From: Nocardia mexicana NBRC 108244
GTDB taxonomy: Bacteria > Actinomycetota > Actinomycetes > Mycobacteriales > Mycobacteriaceae
Length of the DNA stretch: 64,000 bases
Reading direction: 5' to 3'
Assembly: GCF_001613165.1 (NCBI RefSeq)
Contig: NZ_BDBV01000036.1
Span: 62,001-126,000, forward strand
A program made the position numbers and the translations under genes. Under the pieces are notes generated by a model, which made no database searches, had not been told where the DNA came from, and saw nothing but the letters and a program-made list of their open reading frames with translations. Position 1 is the first letter of the stretch; each line of letters opens with the position of its first letter. This document shows positions 17,782 through 26,133 of this stretch, piece after piece.

Positions 17782-18981
17782 ATGCCTGCTGTGCTGACCG
17801 AGCGGCGGTGCTCGGTGTGCTCGAGCGCGCTGCTGCCTGACGATCCGCCCACCACGGCGGTCGCGGTGTGTGGCGCCTGCGCCGCCGTGCCGGTGTGTGA
17901 TGGGTGCGGCCTGCCCGCGCCCGACCCACATCACACCGTCGACGACGGGGTACGGTGCGCTGATTGTGCCACCGGGTGGCACGAGTGCGAGGCGTGCGAC
18001 TTGTATGCCGCCGACGGCGCCGATACCGCGACCGGCGGAATCGTCTGTGCCGGTTGCGAACCCGACTACAGCACCTGCGATCAATGTCTGCTGCCGGCGC
18101 GGGAACTCCGCGAAGTCGACAACGGCGCCTGGGTCTGCGACGACTGCGCTGGCGACTTTCATTCCTGCGATATTTGCGACGACCTCACCACCAGCTACGA
18201 CTACTGCAATCACTGCGTACCCCAACGCCGTCACCTGCACGACTATTACTACAAACCCGCCCCGGTGTTCCACGGTGACGAGCAGCCGTATCTCGGGTTG
18301 GAACTCGAGATCGAAACCGACGGATACGGTTTCGACGACTGCGTGGACCTCGCCAACGCGCGCCTCGGGTCGTTGGGTTACCTGAAACAGGACGGCTCGA
18401 TCTGCTGTGGGTTCGAGCTGGTCACCCATCCGATGTCCTATCGGTACGCGATCGAGCGGTTCCCGTGGGATCTGTTGCCGGAGCTGGCCTCTCGCGGCGC
18501 GCATGCCGACGGCGACGTCGGTATCCATGTGCACGTGTCACGGGCCGGGTTCGCCTCCCCCACGCATGTGTACCGGTGGATGAAGTTCGTCTACCGCAAC
18601 GAACGCCATGCCACCGCGCTGGCGCGCCGCTGTTCGGACCAGTGGGCCAGCTTCGCACCGGACGCCCGCGCGGGCATCGGCGACCTCGCCAAGGGGCACC
18701 CGCAGCGGGGCCTGGGCAATCTCGGCCGCTTCCAGGCGATCAACACCCTGCCCGAGCACACCTTCGAAGTGCGGATCTTCGCCAGTTCCCTGGACCCGCA
18801 GCAGGTGCAGGCCGCGTTGGCGTTCGTCGCCGCGTCGGTCGCCTACACCCGCACCCTCACCAGCGGCGACATCGCGCGCCGCCGCGGCTGGGAATGGACC
18901 GCGTTCGTCACCTGGCTGCGCGGCCGTCCCGAATACGCGCCGCTGCTGGCTGAATTGGAGGACCTCGCATGTGCATCCTGA
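17782..18981 (+). CDS. Zinc-ribbon amidoligase (glutamine-synthetase-like), copy 2
   Basis: 399 residues from ATG 17782 (GGGAGGCGAT upstream, as in copy 1). It has the same architecture as copy 1: an N-terminal CxxC-rich zinc region (CSVC, CGAC, CDGC, CADC, CEAC, CAGC, CDQC, CDDC, CDIC) and a C-terminal amidoligase domain with YLGLELEIETD near 172, KQDGSICCGFELVTHP near 205, IHVHVSR near 250 and EVRIFASSLDPQ. By eye the C-terminal halves of the two copies agree at more than half of positions, while the zinc regions diverge more. Both copies keep the catalytic motifs, so this is duplication with possible substrate divergence, not decay. It overlaps the next gene by 13 bases. Confidence 0.82.
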   Translation: MPAVLTERRCSVCSSALLPDDPPTTAVAVCGACAAVPVCDGCGLPAPDPHHTVDDGVRCADCATGWHECEACDLYAADGADTATGGIVCAGCEPDYSTCDQCLLPARELREVDNGAWVCDDCAGDFHSCDICDDLTTSYDYCNHCVPQRRHLHDYYYKPAPVFHGDEQPYLGLELEIETDGYGFDDCVDLANARLGSLGYLKQDGSICCGFELVTHPMSYRYAIERFPWDLLPELASRGAHADGDVGIHVHVSRAGFASPTHVYRWMKFVYRNERHATALARRCSDQWASFAPDARAGIGDLAKGHPQRGLGNLGRFQAINTLPEHTFEVRIFASSLDPQQVQAALAFVAASVAYTRTLTSGDIARRRGWEWTAFVTWLRGRPEYAPLLAELEDLACAS

Positions 18982-19736
18982 CCTTCTATCGCCCCGGCGT
19001 CACCCCCGACCTCGTCGCCCTACACGCCGGAGCGATCGTGAACCCGGACGGTCACGGCTACGCCGTGGTCGCCGACGACCGCATCCTCGTCGGTCACGGC
19101 CTCGACCCCGACCGCGTCATCGACGAATTCGCCACCGTCCGAGCCGAATTCCCCGACACCCCCGCCCTGTTCCATTCCCGGCTTGCCACCCACGGCACCG
19201 TCTCCGTCGACAACTGTCACCCATTCATCGTGGGCGGTGATGAGCGGACGGTACTGGCGCACAACGGGATCCTGCCCACCCTGGTCCAACCGCCGAAGGG
19301 TGATCTGCGGTCGGATACACGCATCGCCGCCGAGGACTTCCTGCCTACCCAGCCGTTCGGCTCCCTGGATGCGTGGACCGGGCGCAGCGGCCTCGAGCAG
19401 TGGCTACGCACCGACAAGATGGTGCTGCTCACCATCGATCCCGCCTACCGGCACACCGCGTACGTGTTCAACGAACACCTCGGCCACCACAGCGACGACG
19501 GCGCCTGGTACTCCAACACCTCCTACCAATGGCCGCTGGCCCTCTTGGACGGCAACGCCGAGGACGCCTACTGCGGCATGTGCGGCGAGTTCGATCCCGA
19601 ACGCCCCGGCACGCATTGCGTGTTCTGCGGATATTGCCAGGACTGTATCCGGCCGTTCCCGCACTGCGAGTGCCCCGGATACGACGGCCTGAACCGTTAC
19701 GCCGACCTCGACTACTACCTCGACCAGGTGGCCTGA
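18969..19736 (+). CDS. Class II glutamine amidotransferase-like protein, copy 2
   Basis: 255 residues. MCILTFYRPG gives the Cys2 nucleophile. HSRLATHG, AHNGILP and RSDTRIAAEDFLP match copy 1 closely, and the C-terminal zinc ribbon is conserved (CGMCGEFD, CVFCGYCQDC, CEC). It starts inside the end of amidoligase 2 with the same 13-base overlap. Keeping both partners and the overlap in both cassettes argues that the pair functions as one unit. Confidence 0.82.
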   Translation: MCILTFYRPGVTPDLVALHAGAIVNPDGHGYAVVADDRILVGHGLDPDRVIDEFATVRAEFPDTPALFHSRLATHGTVSVDNCHPFIVGGDERTVLAHNGILPTLVQPPKGDLRSDTRIAAEDFLPTQPFGSLDAWTGRSGLEQWLRTDKMVLLTIDPAYRHTAYVFNEHLGHHSDDGAWYSNTSYQWPLALLDGNAEDAYCGMCGEFDPERPGTHCVFCGYCQDCIRPFPHCECPGYDGLNRYADLDYYLDQVA

Positions 19737-19750
19737 CCGCTCTCCGCCAC

Positions 19751-19790
19751 CACCGAGCCCGGGCCAGATCACACCGGCGCGGGCTCGGTG
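19751..19790 (+). terminator. Hairpin after amidotransferase 2
   Basis: A perfect 11-bp stem CACCGAGCCCG/CGGGCTCGGTG (19751-19761 with 19780-19790), starting 14 bp after the stop codon. Confidence 0.65.
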
Positions 19791-19847
19791 TACCGCACGC
19801 CGTCACACCGCGCAAATAGCCGAAATTACTGTCTTGCAGGAGGATCC

Positions 19848-20090
19848 GTGCCCTACGTTCATCTCGTCGTACCTCATCTGATCCGGGCCTCCGCAGCTCA
19901 CCTCACCTTCTCCCGGGAACTGCTCCAGTTCGCCACCGGCCTCGCCGACGCGACCGGCGGCGAGCCACAACAGCTCGCGGCACAGCTCCGCGGCATCGGT
20001 GCCCGGCTCGACGCCACCCTCACGGCCGAACTCGATGCCGCGGACGCGGCCCTGACCGACTATCTCGACCAGGACGGTGCCCGCCGATGA
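19848..20090 (+). CDS. Small hypothetical protein, first gene of coupled operon
   Basis: 80 residues from GTG 19848, directly after AGGAGG. The frame is open upstream but has no ribosome site there. Predicted all-helical, with two amphipathic stretches (LIRASAAHLTFSRELLQFAT and ARLDATLTAELDAADAALTD), possibly a coiled coil. No known family is recognised. Its stop overlaps the next ATG by 4 bases, so it heads a translationally coupled series running to 22.8 kb. Confidence 0.65.
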   Translation: MPYVHLVVPHLIRASAAHLTFSRELLQFATGLADATGGEPQQLAAQLRGIGARLDATLTAELDAADAALTDYLDQDGARR

Positions 20091-20581
20091 GCGTCGATCT
20101 GGGCTCCTACACCGCGCGGGTGCGAGTGCAGTCCGGCTACATCGGCGCGGTCGCCGACCCCGGGCCCGACACCGCCGTGGTCGTGGTCGGGTACCGGGCC
20201 GCCTTCGCCACCCATCCCCGGCCCGGCACCCCGATCGCGGCGTTCCCCGGTATCGATACCGCCGAGGTCGCTGCCGGTGGCGCCGCGCCGGTGGCGTTGA
20301 TCGCGGTGGAGATCGCAACCCAGGTCGTCACCCCCGGTATCAGCGAAACCCGGTGGGAGCACGACCCGTTCGGCATCTACGGCACCACCGGATTCCACTG
20401 GTACCTCGCGCCGGTCGACCCGACACCCGGCGGATTCGTGCTGACTGCCGGGTCGTGGGCCGCCAGCGGCTACGAGGCCGCCCTCACCACCACCCTCACC
20501 CGGCAAGCACCTACCGCCCCTGCGGTGGTGCGGCTGCACGACAAGAACCCGCACACCGGGACCCGCCGCCGGTGGCCGTGA
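20087..20581 (+). CDS. Hypothetical protein
   Basis: 164 residues, ATGA-coupled to the previous gene. Mostly beta-strand-like, with alternating hydrophobics (YTARVRVQSGYIGAV, TAVVVVGYRAAF) and a conserved-looking GTTGFHWYLAPVDP segment. No signal peptide or membrane helix. I do not recognise a family. Its operon position between a small helical protein and another short beta-rich protein is all the context available. Confidence 0.65.
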   Translation: MSVDLGSYTARVRVQSGYIGAVADPGPDTAVVVVGYRAAFATHPRPGTPIAAFPGIDTAEVAAGGAAPVALIAVEIATQVVTPGISETRWEHDPFGIYGTTGFHWYLAPVDPTPGGFVLTAGSWAASGYEAALTTTLTRQAPTAPAVVRLHDKNPHTGTRRRWP

Positions 20582-20829
20582 TCACCCACGCCGCAGACCT
20601 GGTGGCGTGGATCGAAACCCATCTGCCCGACCCGGGCCCCGGCTTCGGCGCGTGGACCACCGACCCGCCCGCCGCGGGCGCGGTCACCGCCACCCTGCAC
20701 GTACGCATCCACCCCGCCCAGCACCCGCCGGCGGCCGTCGCGGTCGCCCTGTCGACCTTCCCGGATGTCGAAACCGTCGGCCCGCCACCGGCTTTCCGGC
20801 CTCGTACGCCTGTCTCTGCCTTCGATTGA
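20578..20829 (+). CDS. Small hypothetical protein
   Basis: 83 residues from GTG 20578, whose GTGA overlaps the preceding stop. The sequence (VITHAADLVAWIETHLPDPG) looks like a small alpha/beta domain with a helix then strands (AVTATLHVRIHP, AVAVALSTF). No family recognised. The overlap and sensible composition support it being real although it is short. Confidence 0.55.
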   Translation: MITHAADLVAWIETHLPDPGPGFGAWTTDPPAAGAVTATLHVRIHPAQHPPAAVAVALSTFPDVETVGPPPAFRPRTPVSAFD

Positions 20830-20842
20830 GGAGGTCCCGATC

Positions 20843-21547
20843 GTGGATTCCGTTACACCGTCCCCCGATTCGGCGCGCCCGCCGATCCTCGCGCGCCTGC
20901 ATGACGCGCCGTCCGCGCAGGGCTTGACGATCCCGTTCGTCACCCTGTGTCACCGGGGCGGCCGCATGCCCGTGTGGGGTGCGCTCGATCCCGCCGACCT
21001 GCAGCTGGTGCTGTCGTTTTCGCTGTGCCAGGTCTGCGGTCACCCGTTCGGTGACCGGGTGGTCGTGCTGCTGCGCCCCGCCGACTGGCTGCGCGGCATC
21101 GGACCGGAACCGGGCCTGCACCCCGAATGCGCCCACTACGCGACAGCAGCCTGCCCGGTCTTGGCCGCGCGCGTATCGCATTATCGGTCCCGCGCCACCG
21201 CGGCCCGGTTGACCCGCTGCGACGACCCGCAATGCCAGTGCGCGGTCTGGAAACCGCCTGTCACCGGTTCCGACGAAGACAAGCGGGCCGGTCAACCGAT
21301 CGAGGCCTGGTACGCGGTGTGGATCGACCGCGACCACTACCGCATCGCCCGCCATCCCGGCGACGAGGACACGCCCCCGATGGCCGGGGTCCTGCTGCGG
21401 GACGTGCCGCTGCTGGCGATCCGCAAGGTCCGCGACGCCACCCCCGACCCCGGTGCCCGCTCGGGCGAGCGGACTGTGCTCGACGTGCTGGCCGCCGTTA
21501 TCGCGCTCGATCGATACGCCACCGGAAAGGGAGCGAGCCCGCTGTGA
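20843..21547 (+). CDS. Cysteine/histidine-motif hypothetical protein
   Basis: 234 residues. The start is GTG 20843, set by GAGGAGG 7 bases upstream, and the longer open frame lacks a ribosome site. A probable zinc site is formed by CQVCGHPF near 65 and LHPECAHYATAACPVL near 93, with a second cysteine pair in CDDPQCQC. The C-terminal half is strand-rich (AWYAVWIDRDHYRIARHP). The first cluster recalls HNH/treble-clef knuckles but no catalytic motif is complete. Unknown function. Coupled to the next gene by a GTGA overlap. Confidence 0.65.
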   Translation: MDSVTPSPDSARPPILARLHDAPSAQGLTIPFVTLCHRGGRMPVWGALDPADLQLVLSFSLCQVCGHPFGDRVVVLLRPADWLRGIGPEPGLHPECAHYATAACPVLAARVSHYRSRATAARLTRCDDPQCQCAVWKPPVTGSDEDKRAGQPIEAWYAVWIDRDHYRIARHPGDEDTPPMAGVLLRDVPLLAIRKVRDATPDPGARSGERTVLDVLAAVIALDRYATGKGASPL

Positions 21548-22302
21548 GTTCCGATGAGCTGGCCCGGGTGGGTGCTCTGTTGCGGCAAGCCGAATCCACC
21601 GATAATCCGCACGAAGCCGACGCGTTCCTCACCGCCGCGCAACGCATCGCCACCGCCCGGTCGATCGATCTCGCCGTCGCCCGCGCCCACACCCGCCGCG
21701 GCCGGAATGCGGTGCCGGTGATGCGGCAAATCCACCTCGGGGAGCCCGGCACGCGGGGGCTGTCGACGTATGTACTGTTGTTCGTGGCGATCGCCCGCGC
21801 CAACGACGTCCGCGTCGACGCGGCACACGATTCCAGCTGGGTGGTGGCGTTCGGGTTCGCCACCGATATCAATACCACCCGCCTGCTCTACACCTCGCTG
21901 GTGCAGCAGATGGTCCGCGCCTCCGCCGCGTATCTGCGCTCTGGGCAGCACCGGCGCGCCACGCCGCCGGTTGCGGGGGTCACGGCCCGGATCCGGTTCC
22001 AGGAGGCGTTCGCCGCCCGTGTCGGTGACCGGCTGCGCCGCGCTCGTGACGACGCCCGCGGCGACGCGCTCGCTCGCGCCATGGATTCGGCGACCGGCAC
22101 CGCGATCGCGTTGCGCAGCAAGAACATCGCCGTGCGCGACTTCCACCGCGAACACTCCGCGGCGACAGGCACCTGGCGGGGCGGACGTCGTCGCGGCCCC
22201 GACGCGCCGCACGCGACCGCCGCCGGGGACCGCGCCGGGCGCACCGCGCGACTGGGCACCGATCCCGAACTGGGCACGCCGCCGCCCGGGTTGCCGTCGT
22301 GA
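21544..22302 (+). CDS. DUF2786 domain protein
   Basis: 252 residues from GTG 21544. The N-terminus VGALLRQAESTDNPHEADAF followed by AAQRIATARSIDLA is the typical DUF2786 opening, a small helical domain common in actinobacteria and phages. The remainder is a mixed alpha/beta domain that includes DSSWVVAFGFATDINTTRLL. The biochemical role of DUF2786 is not established. Both ends overlap neighbours by 4 bases. Together with the following HExxH protein it forms a pair I have seen repeatedly in actinobacterial accessory regions, though I cannot check that here. Confidence 0.8.
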   Translation: MSSDELARVGALLRQAESTDNPHEADAFLTAAQRIATARSIDLAVARAHTRRGRNAVPVMRQIHLGEPGTRGLSTYVLLFVAIARANDVRVDAAHDSSWVVAFGFATDINTTRLLYTSLVQQMVRASAAYLRSGQHRRATPPVAGVTARIRFQEAFAARVGDRLRRARDDARGDALARAMDSATGTAIALRSKNIAVRDFHREHSAATGTWRGGRRRGPDAPHATAAGDRAGRTARLGTDPELGTPPPGLPS

Positions 22303-22799
22303 CCCGGGCCCGGGACACCCAGCGGCACAAGGTGTATGACGCCGAGCAGCGACTGCGGTGGCTACTCGACCAAGCCGACACCACCGCGCACCGCACGGTG
22401 GAGGTATTCGGGTCGAGGGTCACCCTGCCCGTCGAGCGCCGCATGGGGTCCCTCGACGCCGTCACCGTGTATGTCGGGCAGGTTCTCGCGCTGGGCTGGG
22501 TGCGGGCACGGTGGGCACGCGCCCGGATCCCGGTGGGGGTGCGGGAACGCCGCAGCGACGCCGCGGCGCATTACGAGTTCGCGACCGCCACCATCGCCGT
22601 GCACACCCGCACCCAAACCTCGCTGCGGGAAGTGGTCGTGCTGCACGAACTGGCCCACCACCTCCAGCCACCCGCAACCGCGAACCACGGCCCCGAATTC
22701 TGCGGCGTCTTCGCCGACCTCACCGGCGGTGTCCTCGGGCCCGAAGCCCAGTGGCTGCTCCGCACCCTCCTGCACGACGCGGGCGCCGCCATCGGATGA
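22299..22799 (+). CDS. Putative zinc metallopeptidase (TIGR04338-like)
   Basis: 166 residues from GTG 22299. The zinc-binding motif VVLHELAHHL near 111-120 (HExxH) is followed by a downstream third-ligand candidate in NHGPEFCGVF, the pattern of small zincin-fold hydrolases and of the actinobacterial TIGR04338 family. There is no signal peptide, so it should act in the cytosol. It could process a protein made or modified by the amidoligase genes upstream, but only proximity suggests that. Last well-supported gene of the coupled operon. Confidence 0.78.
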   Translation: MTRARDTQRHKVYDAEQRLRWLLDQADTTAHRTVEVFGSRVTLPVERRMGSLDAVTVYVGQVLALGWVRARWARARIPVGVRERRSDAAAHYEFATATIAVHTRTQTSLREVVVLHELAHHLQPPATANHGPEFCGVFADLTGGVLGPEAQWLLRTLLHDAGAAIG

Positions 22800-22918
22800 C
22801 CCGTGCCGCAGATAGCATCCGAGGCGCAGCCCTGCCCGTACACGCCACCAAGGGGCCGCCGTTCGCGATATCACCAGTTCGGTTGCCCACCAACGGCATC
22901 GGCGGCCATCGACACTGA
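22796..22918 (+). CDS. Possible 40-residue peptide
   Basis: The ATG at 22796 overlaps the metallopeptidase TGA by 4 bases, the same coupling used throughout the operon. The peptide is Pro/Gly/His-rich with no recognisable domain. Real translation is plausible but unproven. The region to 23060 has no clearly better gene on either strand. Confidence 0.3.
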   Translation: MTRAADSIRGAALPVHATKGPPFAISPVRLPTNGIGGHRH

Positions 22919-23060
22919 AGCCCGGGCGGCCGCACGCGCGCGTTCCCGCCGCACTCAGGCCGCCTCACGCACGGTGGCTGTGCCGGTTCCACCCGGCCGA
23001 CCCGACGCTGCCCGACTCGCTGCAACACCATCAGGAGGCCGCAGCCACCCGGCCCGCCAC

Positions 23061-23732
23061 CTATTCCACGGCCCTCTCCACGTCCGCGCCCCCGCGACCA
23101 CCGTCACCATCCCGACGGACGGCCCTGGATGCCCGGACCTGCGACGGGAGATCAGCATCGTCACCTCCCTCGACGCCGCTGCCGTGGTGGTCACTGTGGG
23201 TGCTGCCACGTGGATCTGGGTGCTGCACAGCATGTTCGGTCCGGTCTCCTGCGTCCTTGTCGGCGCGGTGTGGCTTGGTCGCGCTCGGCACGGGCGGCGA
23301 CGGCGCGGGCGGAGTGGTGTCGGATTTGCGGGCGGTGGCGAGTAGTTGCCGGGCGCGTTTCACCGTGATCTCCAACAGTTCGGCGATCTCCTCGTCGCTG
23401 TGTCCTTGGGCGTGGATCGCGGCGGCGGCGAGTGCCTGCTCGTGTTCGTGACCGGCGATGTCGCTGGTGGCGTCGGCGGTGACGTCGGTGATCTGCTGCT
23501 GCAGCCGCTCCACATCCTGGTCGCGGCGCTGCGCGGTCAGCCCGATCGCATGCCAGGCTGCCAGATAGTCACGGACCGCGGCGGTGACGGCTTTCTCCCG
23601 TTCCCGTTGCGCGGCACGCTGATCGAGGATCCGGCGGCGCAGCCGTTCCTGCCGCGCCACCACCTCCGGGGACCGCGCCCGCGAACGAGACCGGCGCGGG
23701 CGACGGGGACGGCGGGGACGATCTGAGGGCAT
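23061..23732 (-). CDS. Basic coiled-coil/HTH protein
   Basis: 223 residues, the only leftward gene in this part of the element. The start is ATG 23732, with AGGAG 7 bases upstream. It opens with an Arg/Pro-rich basic tail, then a long helix (RQERLRRRILDQRAAQRERE and onward), then a probable coiled coil (RDQDVERLQQQITDVTADAT). A helix-turn-helix follows, AQGHSDEEIAELLEITVKRA then RQLLAT. The C-terminal 70 residues are low-complexity and may be overextended. It looks like a DNA-binding protein and, being divergent from the DUF4192 gene, could regulate the cargo. Confidence 0.62.
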   Translation of the reverse strand: MPSDRPRRPRRPRRSRSRARSPEVVARQERLRRRILDQRAAQREREKAVTAAVRDYLAAWHAIGLTAQRRDQDVERLQQQITDVTADATSDIAGHEHEQALAAAAIHAQGHSDEEIAELLEITVKRARQLLATARKSDTTPPAPSPPVPSATKPHRADKDAGDRTEHAVQHPDPRGSTHSDHHGSGVEGGDDADLPSQVRASRAVRRDGDGGRGGADVERAVE

Positions 23733-24133
23733 CACAAACTCCTGACTAGCCTGACGGGCCGGTCAGTCCCTCACACCACCACGATACCGGCACCGTCACC
23801 CGCGGGCTCCGGCCACGATCTCGGGACACCCCTATTCACCGCTGGGATTCCGAGATCCCGCGTCGGCGTGGCGGTTACGCACGGATCCACGCCGTCTCCG
23901 CGAGAGTGTCTCCGGACCGGCGCCAGGCCCGCGCCACCGCATCTCTTCGCTGCGGCCGGCGCGTCGACGGTGGGCGTGCCTCCCCTTCGCGCGCCCACCG
24001 TCCCCTTTCTACGCCAAGTCATTCGGGCGTGATCCGTGCTCCCCCGGCCGAGGCCACGGGTCGTCTCCTGTGCGTCGCAGCGCGCTACCTCCGATGTTGT
24101 TGCCGTCTCCTGTTGTCCGAAAGGTGATTTCGC
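23733..24133. other. Divergent promoter region
   Basis: 401 bp between the leftward HTH gene and the rightward DUF4192 gene. It contains the 11-bp-stem hairpin at 23966-24002. No supported gene. Promoters for both directions should lie here. Confidence 0.4.
23966..24002 (+). terminator. Hairpin in the leader of the DUF4192 gene
   Basis: A perfect 11-bp stem GACGGTGGGCG/CGCCCACCGTC (23966-23976 with 23992-24002), followed by CCCTTTCT. It has no upstream co-directional gene within 1 kb, so it is better read as a leader or operator structure than as a simple terminator. Confidence 0.5.
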
Positions 24134-25111
24134 ATGTTGTCCATCGAGAATCCGGGTGCGGTGATCGCCGCTATCCGCTCGTGGCTGGCGTTCATTCCGC
24201 GCCGGTCGGTGGTGCTCATCCTGCTGTCGCACACCGACACTCCCGAAGGCCTGGTCCGCGCGACCCATGCCACTCGAGTCGACCTCTACACCCCGGGCGG
24301 CGCGGTGGACAACCAGGGCGTCGCGATGGCGGCATTCCACGACTGCGCGTACTACCGGCCGGACACGATCTGCGCCGTCGTCATCGACGACACCCTCGAC
24401 ACCACTGCCACCACCGCGCCGGTGGAGCGATACCACGACCTGATCGTGCTGCTGCGCGACCGCGCCGCGGTCTGGCGCGTACCGCTGCTGGATGCCTGGG
24501 TCACGCCGGAGATCGAGGCGGGTCAGCCGTGGTGGAGCCTGGTGCATCCCGACCACGACGCCCAGCCTGGCCCGGCCCCGCAGGTGCCCGGCGTCCTCGC
24601 ACCCGAACCCGACCGCACCGCCCGAACCGCCGCTCACCTCGCGGACCGTCTCCGCGACACCTCCGCACAGGTCGGCAGTGAACCTCGGCGGCAGGAGCGG
24701 ATGCGGTTCGTGCTCGACCTGATCCGCGGGATCGCTGCCCAGACGTGGCCGTCCCCGGCCGAGATCGCCGAGCTGGCAATCATCCTGCAGGACCCGGTGA
24801 TCCGGGACTGCTGCTTCGCGCTGATCGACACCGGTCATGCGGGCGCCGCCGGGCAACTGTGGACCCTGGCGTGGGAAACCCTGCCGCCCGGCCATCGCGG
24901 CGACGCCGCGCTACTGGCCGCGGCCGCCGCGATCGCCGCCGACGACCTCGGCGCAGCTGCGGCCGCGTTGCGCGCGATCGGGGTCGATCACCCGGGCAGC
25001 CGCCTTCCCCAGCAGCTGGCTCCGACGTCCGCGCGTCGCCTCGAGATCGTGCGGTTCCTCGTTCACTCCGGACGCGCCGTCGCCACCGCCCTCGGCCTGC
25101 ACCTCGACTGA
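24134..25111 (+). CDS. DUF4192 domain protein
   Basis: 325 residues from ATG 24134. The opening (PGAVIAAIRSWLAFIPRRSV then VLILL) and later motifs such as YYRPDTICAVVIDD and AVWRVPLLDAWVTPE match the actinobacterial DUF4192 family, normally about 330-380 residues. The C-terminal part is helical (a TPR-like feel, with AALRAIGVDHPGSRLPQQLA). The biochemical role of the family is unknown. It is frequent on Nocardia, Rhodococcus and Mycobacterium chromosomes and plasmids. Located just upstream of two DprA-like genes. Confidence 0.8.
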   Translation: MLSIENPGAVIAAIRSWLAFIPRRSVVLILLSHTDTPEGLVRATHATRVDLYTPGGAVDNQGVAMAAFHDCAYYRPDTICAVVIDDTLDTTATTAPVERYHDLIVLLRDRAAVWRVPLLDAWVTPEIEAGQPWWSLVHPDHDAQPGPAPQVPGVLAPEPDRTARTAAHLADRLRDTSAQVGSEPRRQERMRFVLDLIRGIAAQTWPSPAEIAELAIILQDPVIRDCCFALIDTGHAGAAGQLWTLAWETLPPGHRGDAALLAAAAAIAADDLGAAAAALRAIGVDHPGSRLPQQLAPTSARRLEIVRFLVHSGRAVATALGLHLD

Positions 25112-25206
25112 CAACGGCCGAACGACGCCCGGCGCACGGCGTCATGTGTGGCTTCGGTCCGGTGCCGGTTGTCCAGTGCCTCACCCTCTCTTGTCAGGAG
25201 TGCCCG

Positions 25207-26133
25207 ATGCATTCTGTTGTGCCCGAACCCAGACCCGAACCCGGTTCCGCGGCGCGGCGCCGCGCGTGGGCGGTGCTGTCGCGCGCCGCTGTCCACACCC
25301 CGCAGCGGGTTCATCAACTGCTCGACGAGTACGGCCCGGAGGAGGCGGCCGATCAGATAGTCACCGGCACAGCCGAATACCCGGCCGATCCCCACGCTTT
25401 CGCCCGTGCGGACCGCGATCTGGAGTCCGCCGCTGCTGCGGGTGGCCGGTTGGTAGCCCGCGACGACCCGGACTGGCCCGCCCGCCTGGCCAATGTGGGC
25501 GCATGCTGGGGCGATTCGTCGGTGCCGGTGGCGTTGTGGGTACGCGGCTCCGCGCCGCTCGACACGTTCGCTCGGACGGTCGCGGTCACCGGGGCCGCGG
25601 CCGCCACCGACTATGGGCTCCACGTCGCGGCCGATCTCACCCGAGGTCTCGCCGCACACGACCGGACGATCATCAACGGCGGTGCGTTCGGCGTGGACGC
25701 TGCCGCGCTCACAGCCGCGCTGTCCGCTGATGCGCCCGCCATCGCGGTCTTGCCCGCGGGTCTGGACCGTCCCCATCCGCACCAGCAGGCCGACCTGTTC
25801 ACCCGCATCGCCGACCACGGAGTGCTGGTGTCGGAGTATCCCCCGGGTACGTTGCCGCGGCGGGCTCGGTTCCAGGACCGCCACCGCCTCGTCGCCGCGC
25901 TGTCGACGGGTGTTGTCGTCTGCGAGTCCGGGGTCCGGTCGTCCAGCCTGCATGCCTTGAGATGGGCGCGGCGCCTGCGCCGTCCGGTCGCAGCCATTCC
26001 CGGCTCGATCTACTCCGCCTCCTCGCGCGGCTGCCACCAACTCATTCGCGACGGCCACGCCCACCTCGCCACCAGCGTCGACGACGTTCTCGACCTGGTC
26101 ACCGGCCGACACACCCAGGGCGGCAACCGATGA
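25207..26133 (+). CDS. DprA-like DNA-processing protein, copy 1
   Basis: 308 residues from ATG 25207 (CAGGAG upstream). It has the Rossmann-type DprA/Smf core: TVAVTGAAAATDYGLHVAAD, IINGGAFGVDAAALTAAL, AIAVLPAGLDRPHPHQQADL, LVSEYPPGT and GVVVCESGVRSSSLHALRWA, ending SIYSASSRGCHQLI. The canonical GSR glycine loop is altered to GAAAAT. DprA binds single-stranded DNA and loads RecA in transformation. On mobile elements, DprA-like proteins may handle transferred ssDNA or take part in defence, which is not settled. Directly coupled to a second, divergent copy. Confidence 0.8.
   Translation: MHSVVPEPRPEPGSAARRRAWAVLSRAAVHTPQRVHQLLDEYGPEEAADQIVTGTAEYPADPHAFARADRDLESAAAAGGRLVARDDPDWPARLANVGACWGDSSVPVALWVRGSAPLDTFARTVAVTGAAAATDYGLHVAADLTRGLAAHDRTIINGGAFGVDAAALTAALSADAPAIAVLPAGLDRPHPHQQADLFTRIADHGVLVSEYPPGTLPRRARFQDRHRLVAALSTGVVVCESGVRSSSLHALRWARRLRRPVAAIPGSIYSASSRGCHQLIRDGHAHLATSVDDVLDLVTGRHTQGGNR

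Noticed and set aside
22803..23345. Rightward 180-codon frame with a hydrophobic segment
   Set aside because: No ribosome site, Pro/Arg-rich first half, and overlaps the better-supported leftward coiled-coil/HTH gene. A membrane peptide in its second half cannot be excluded.
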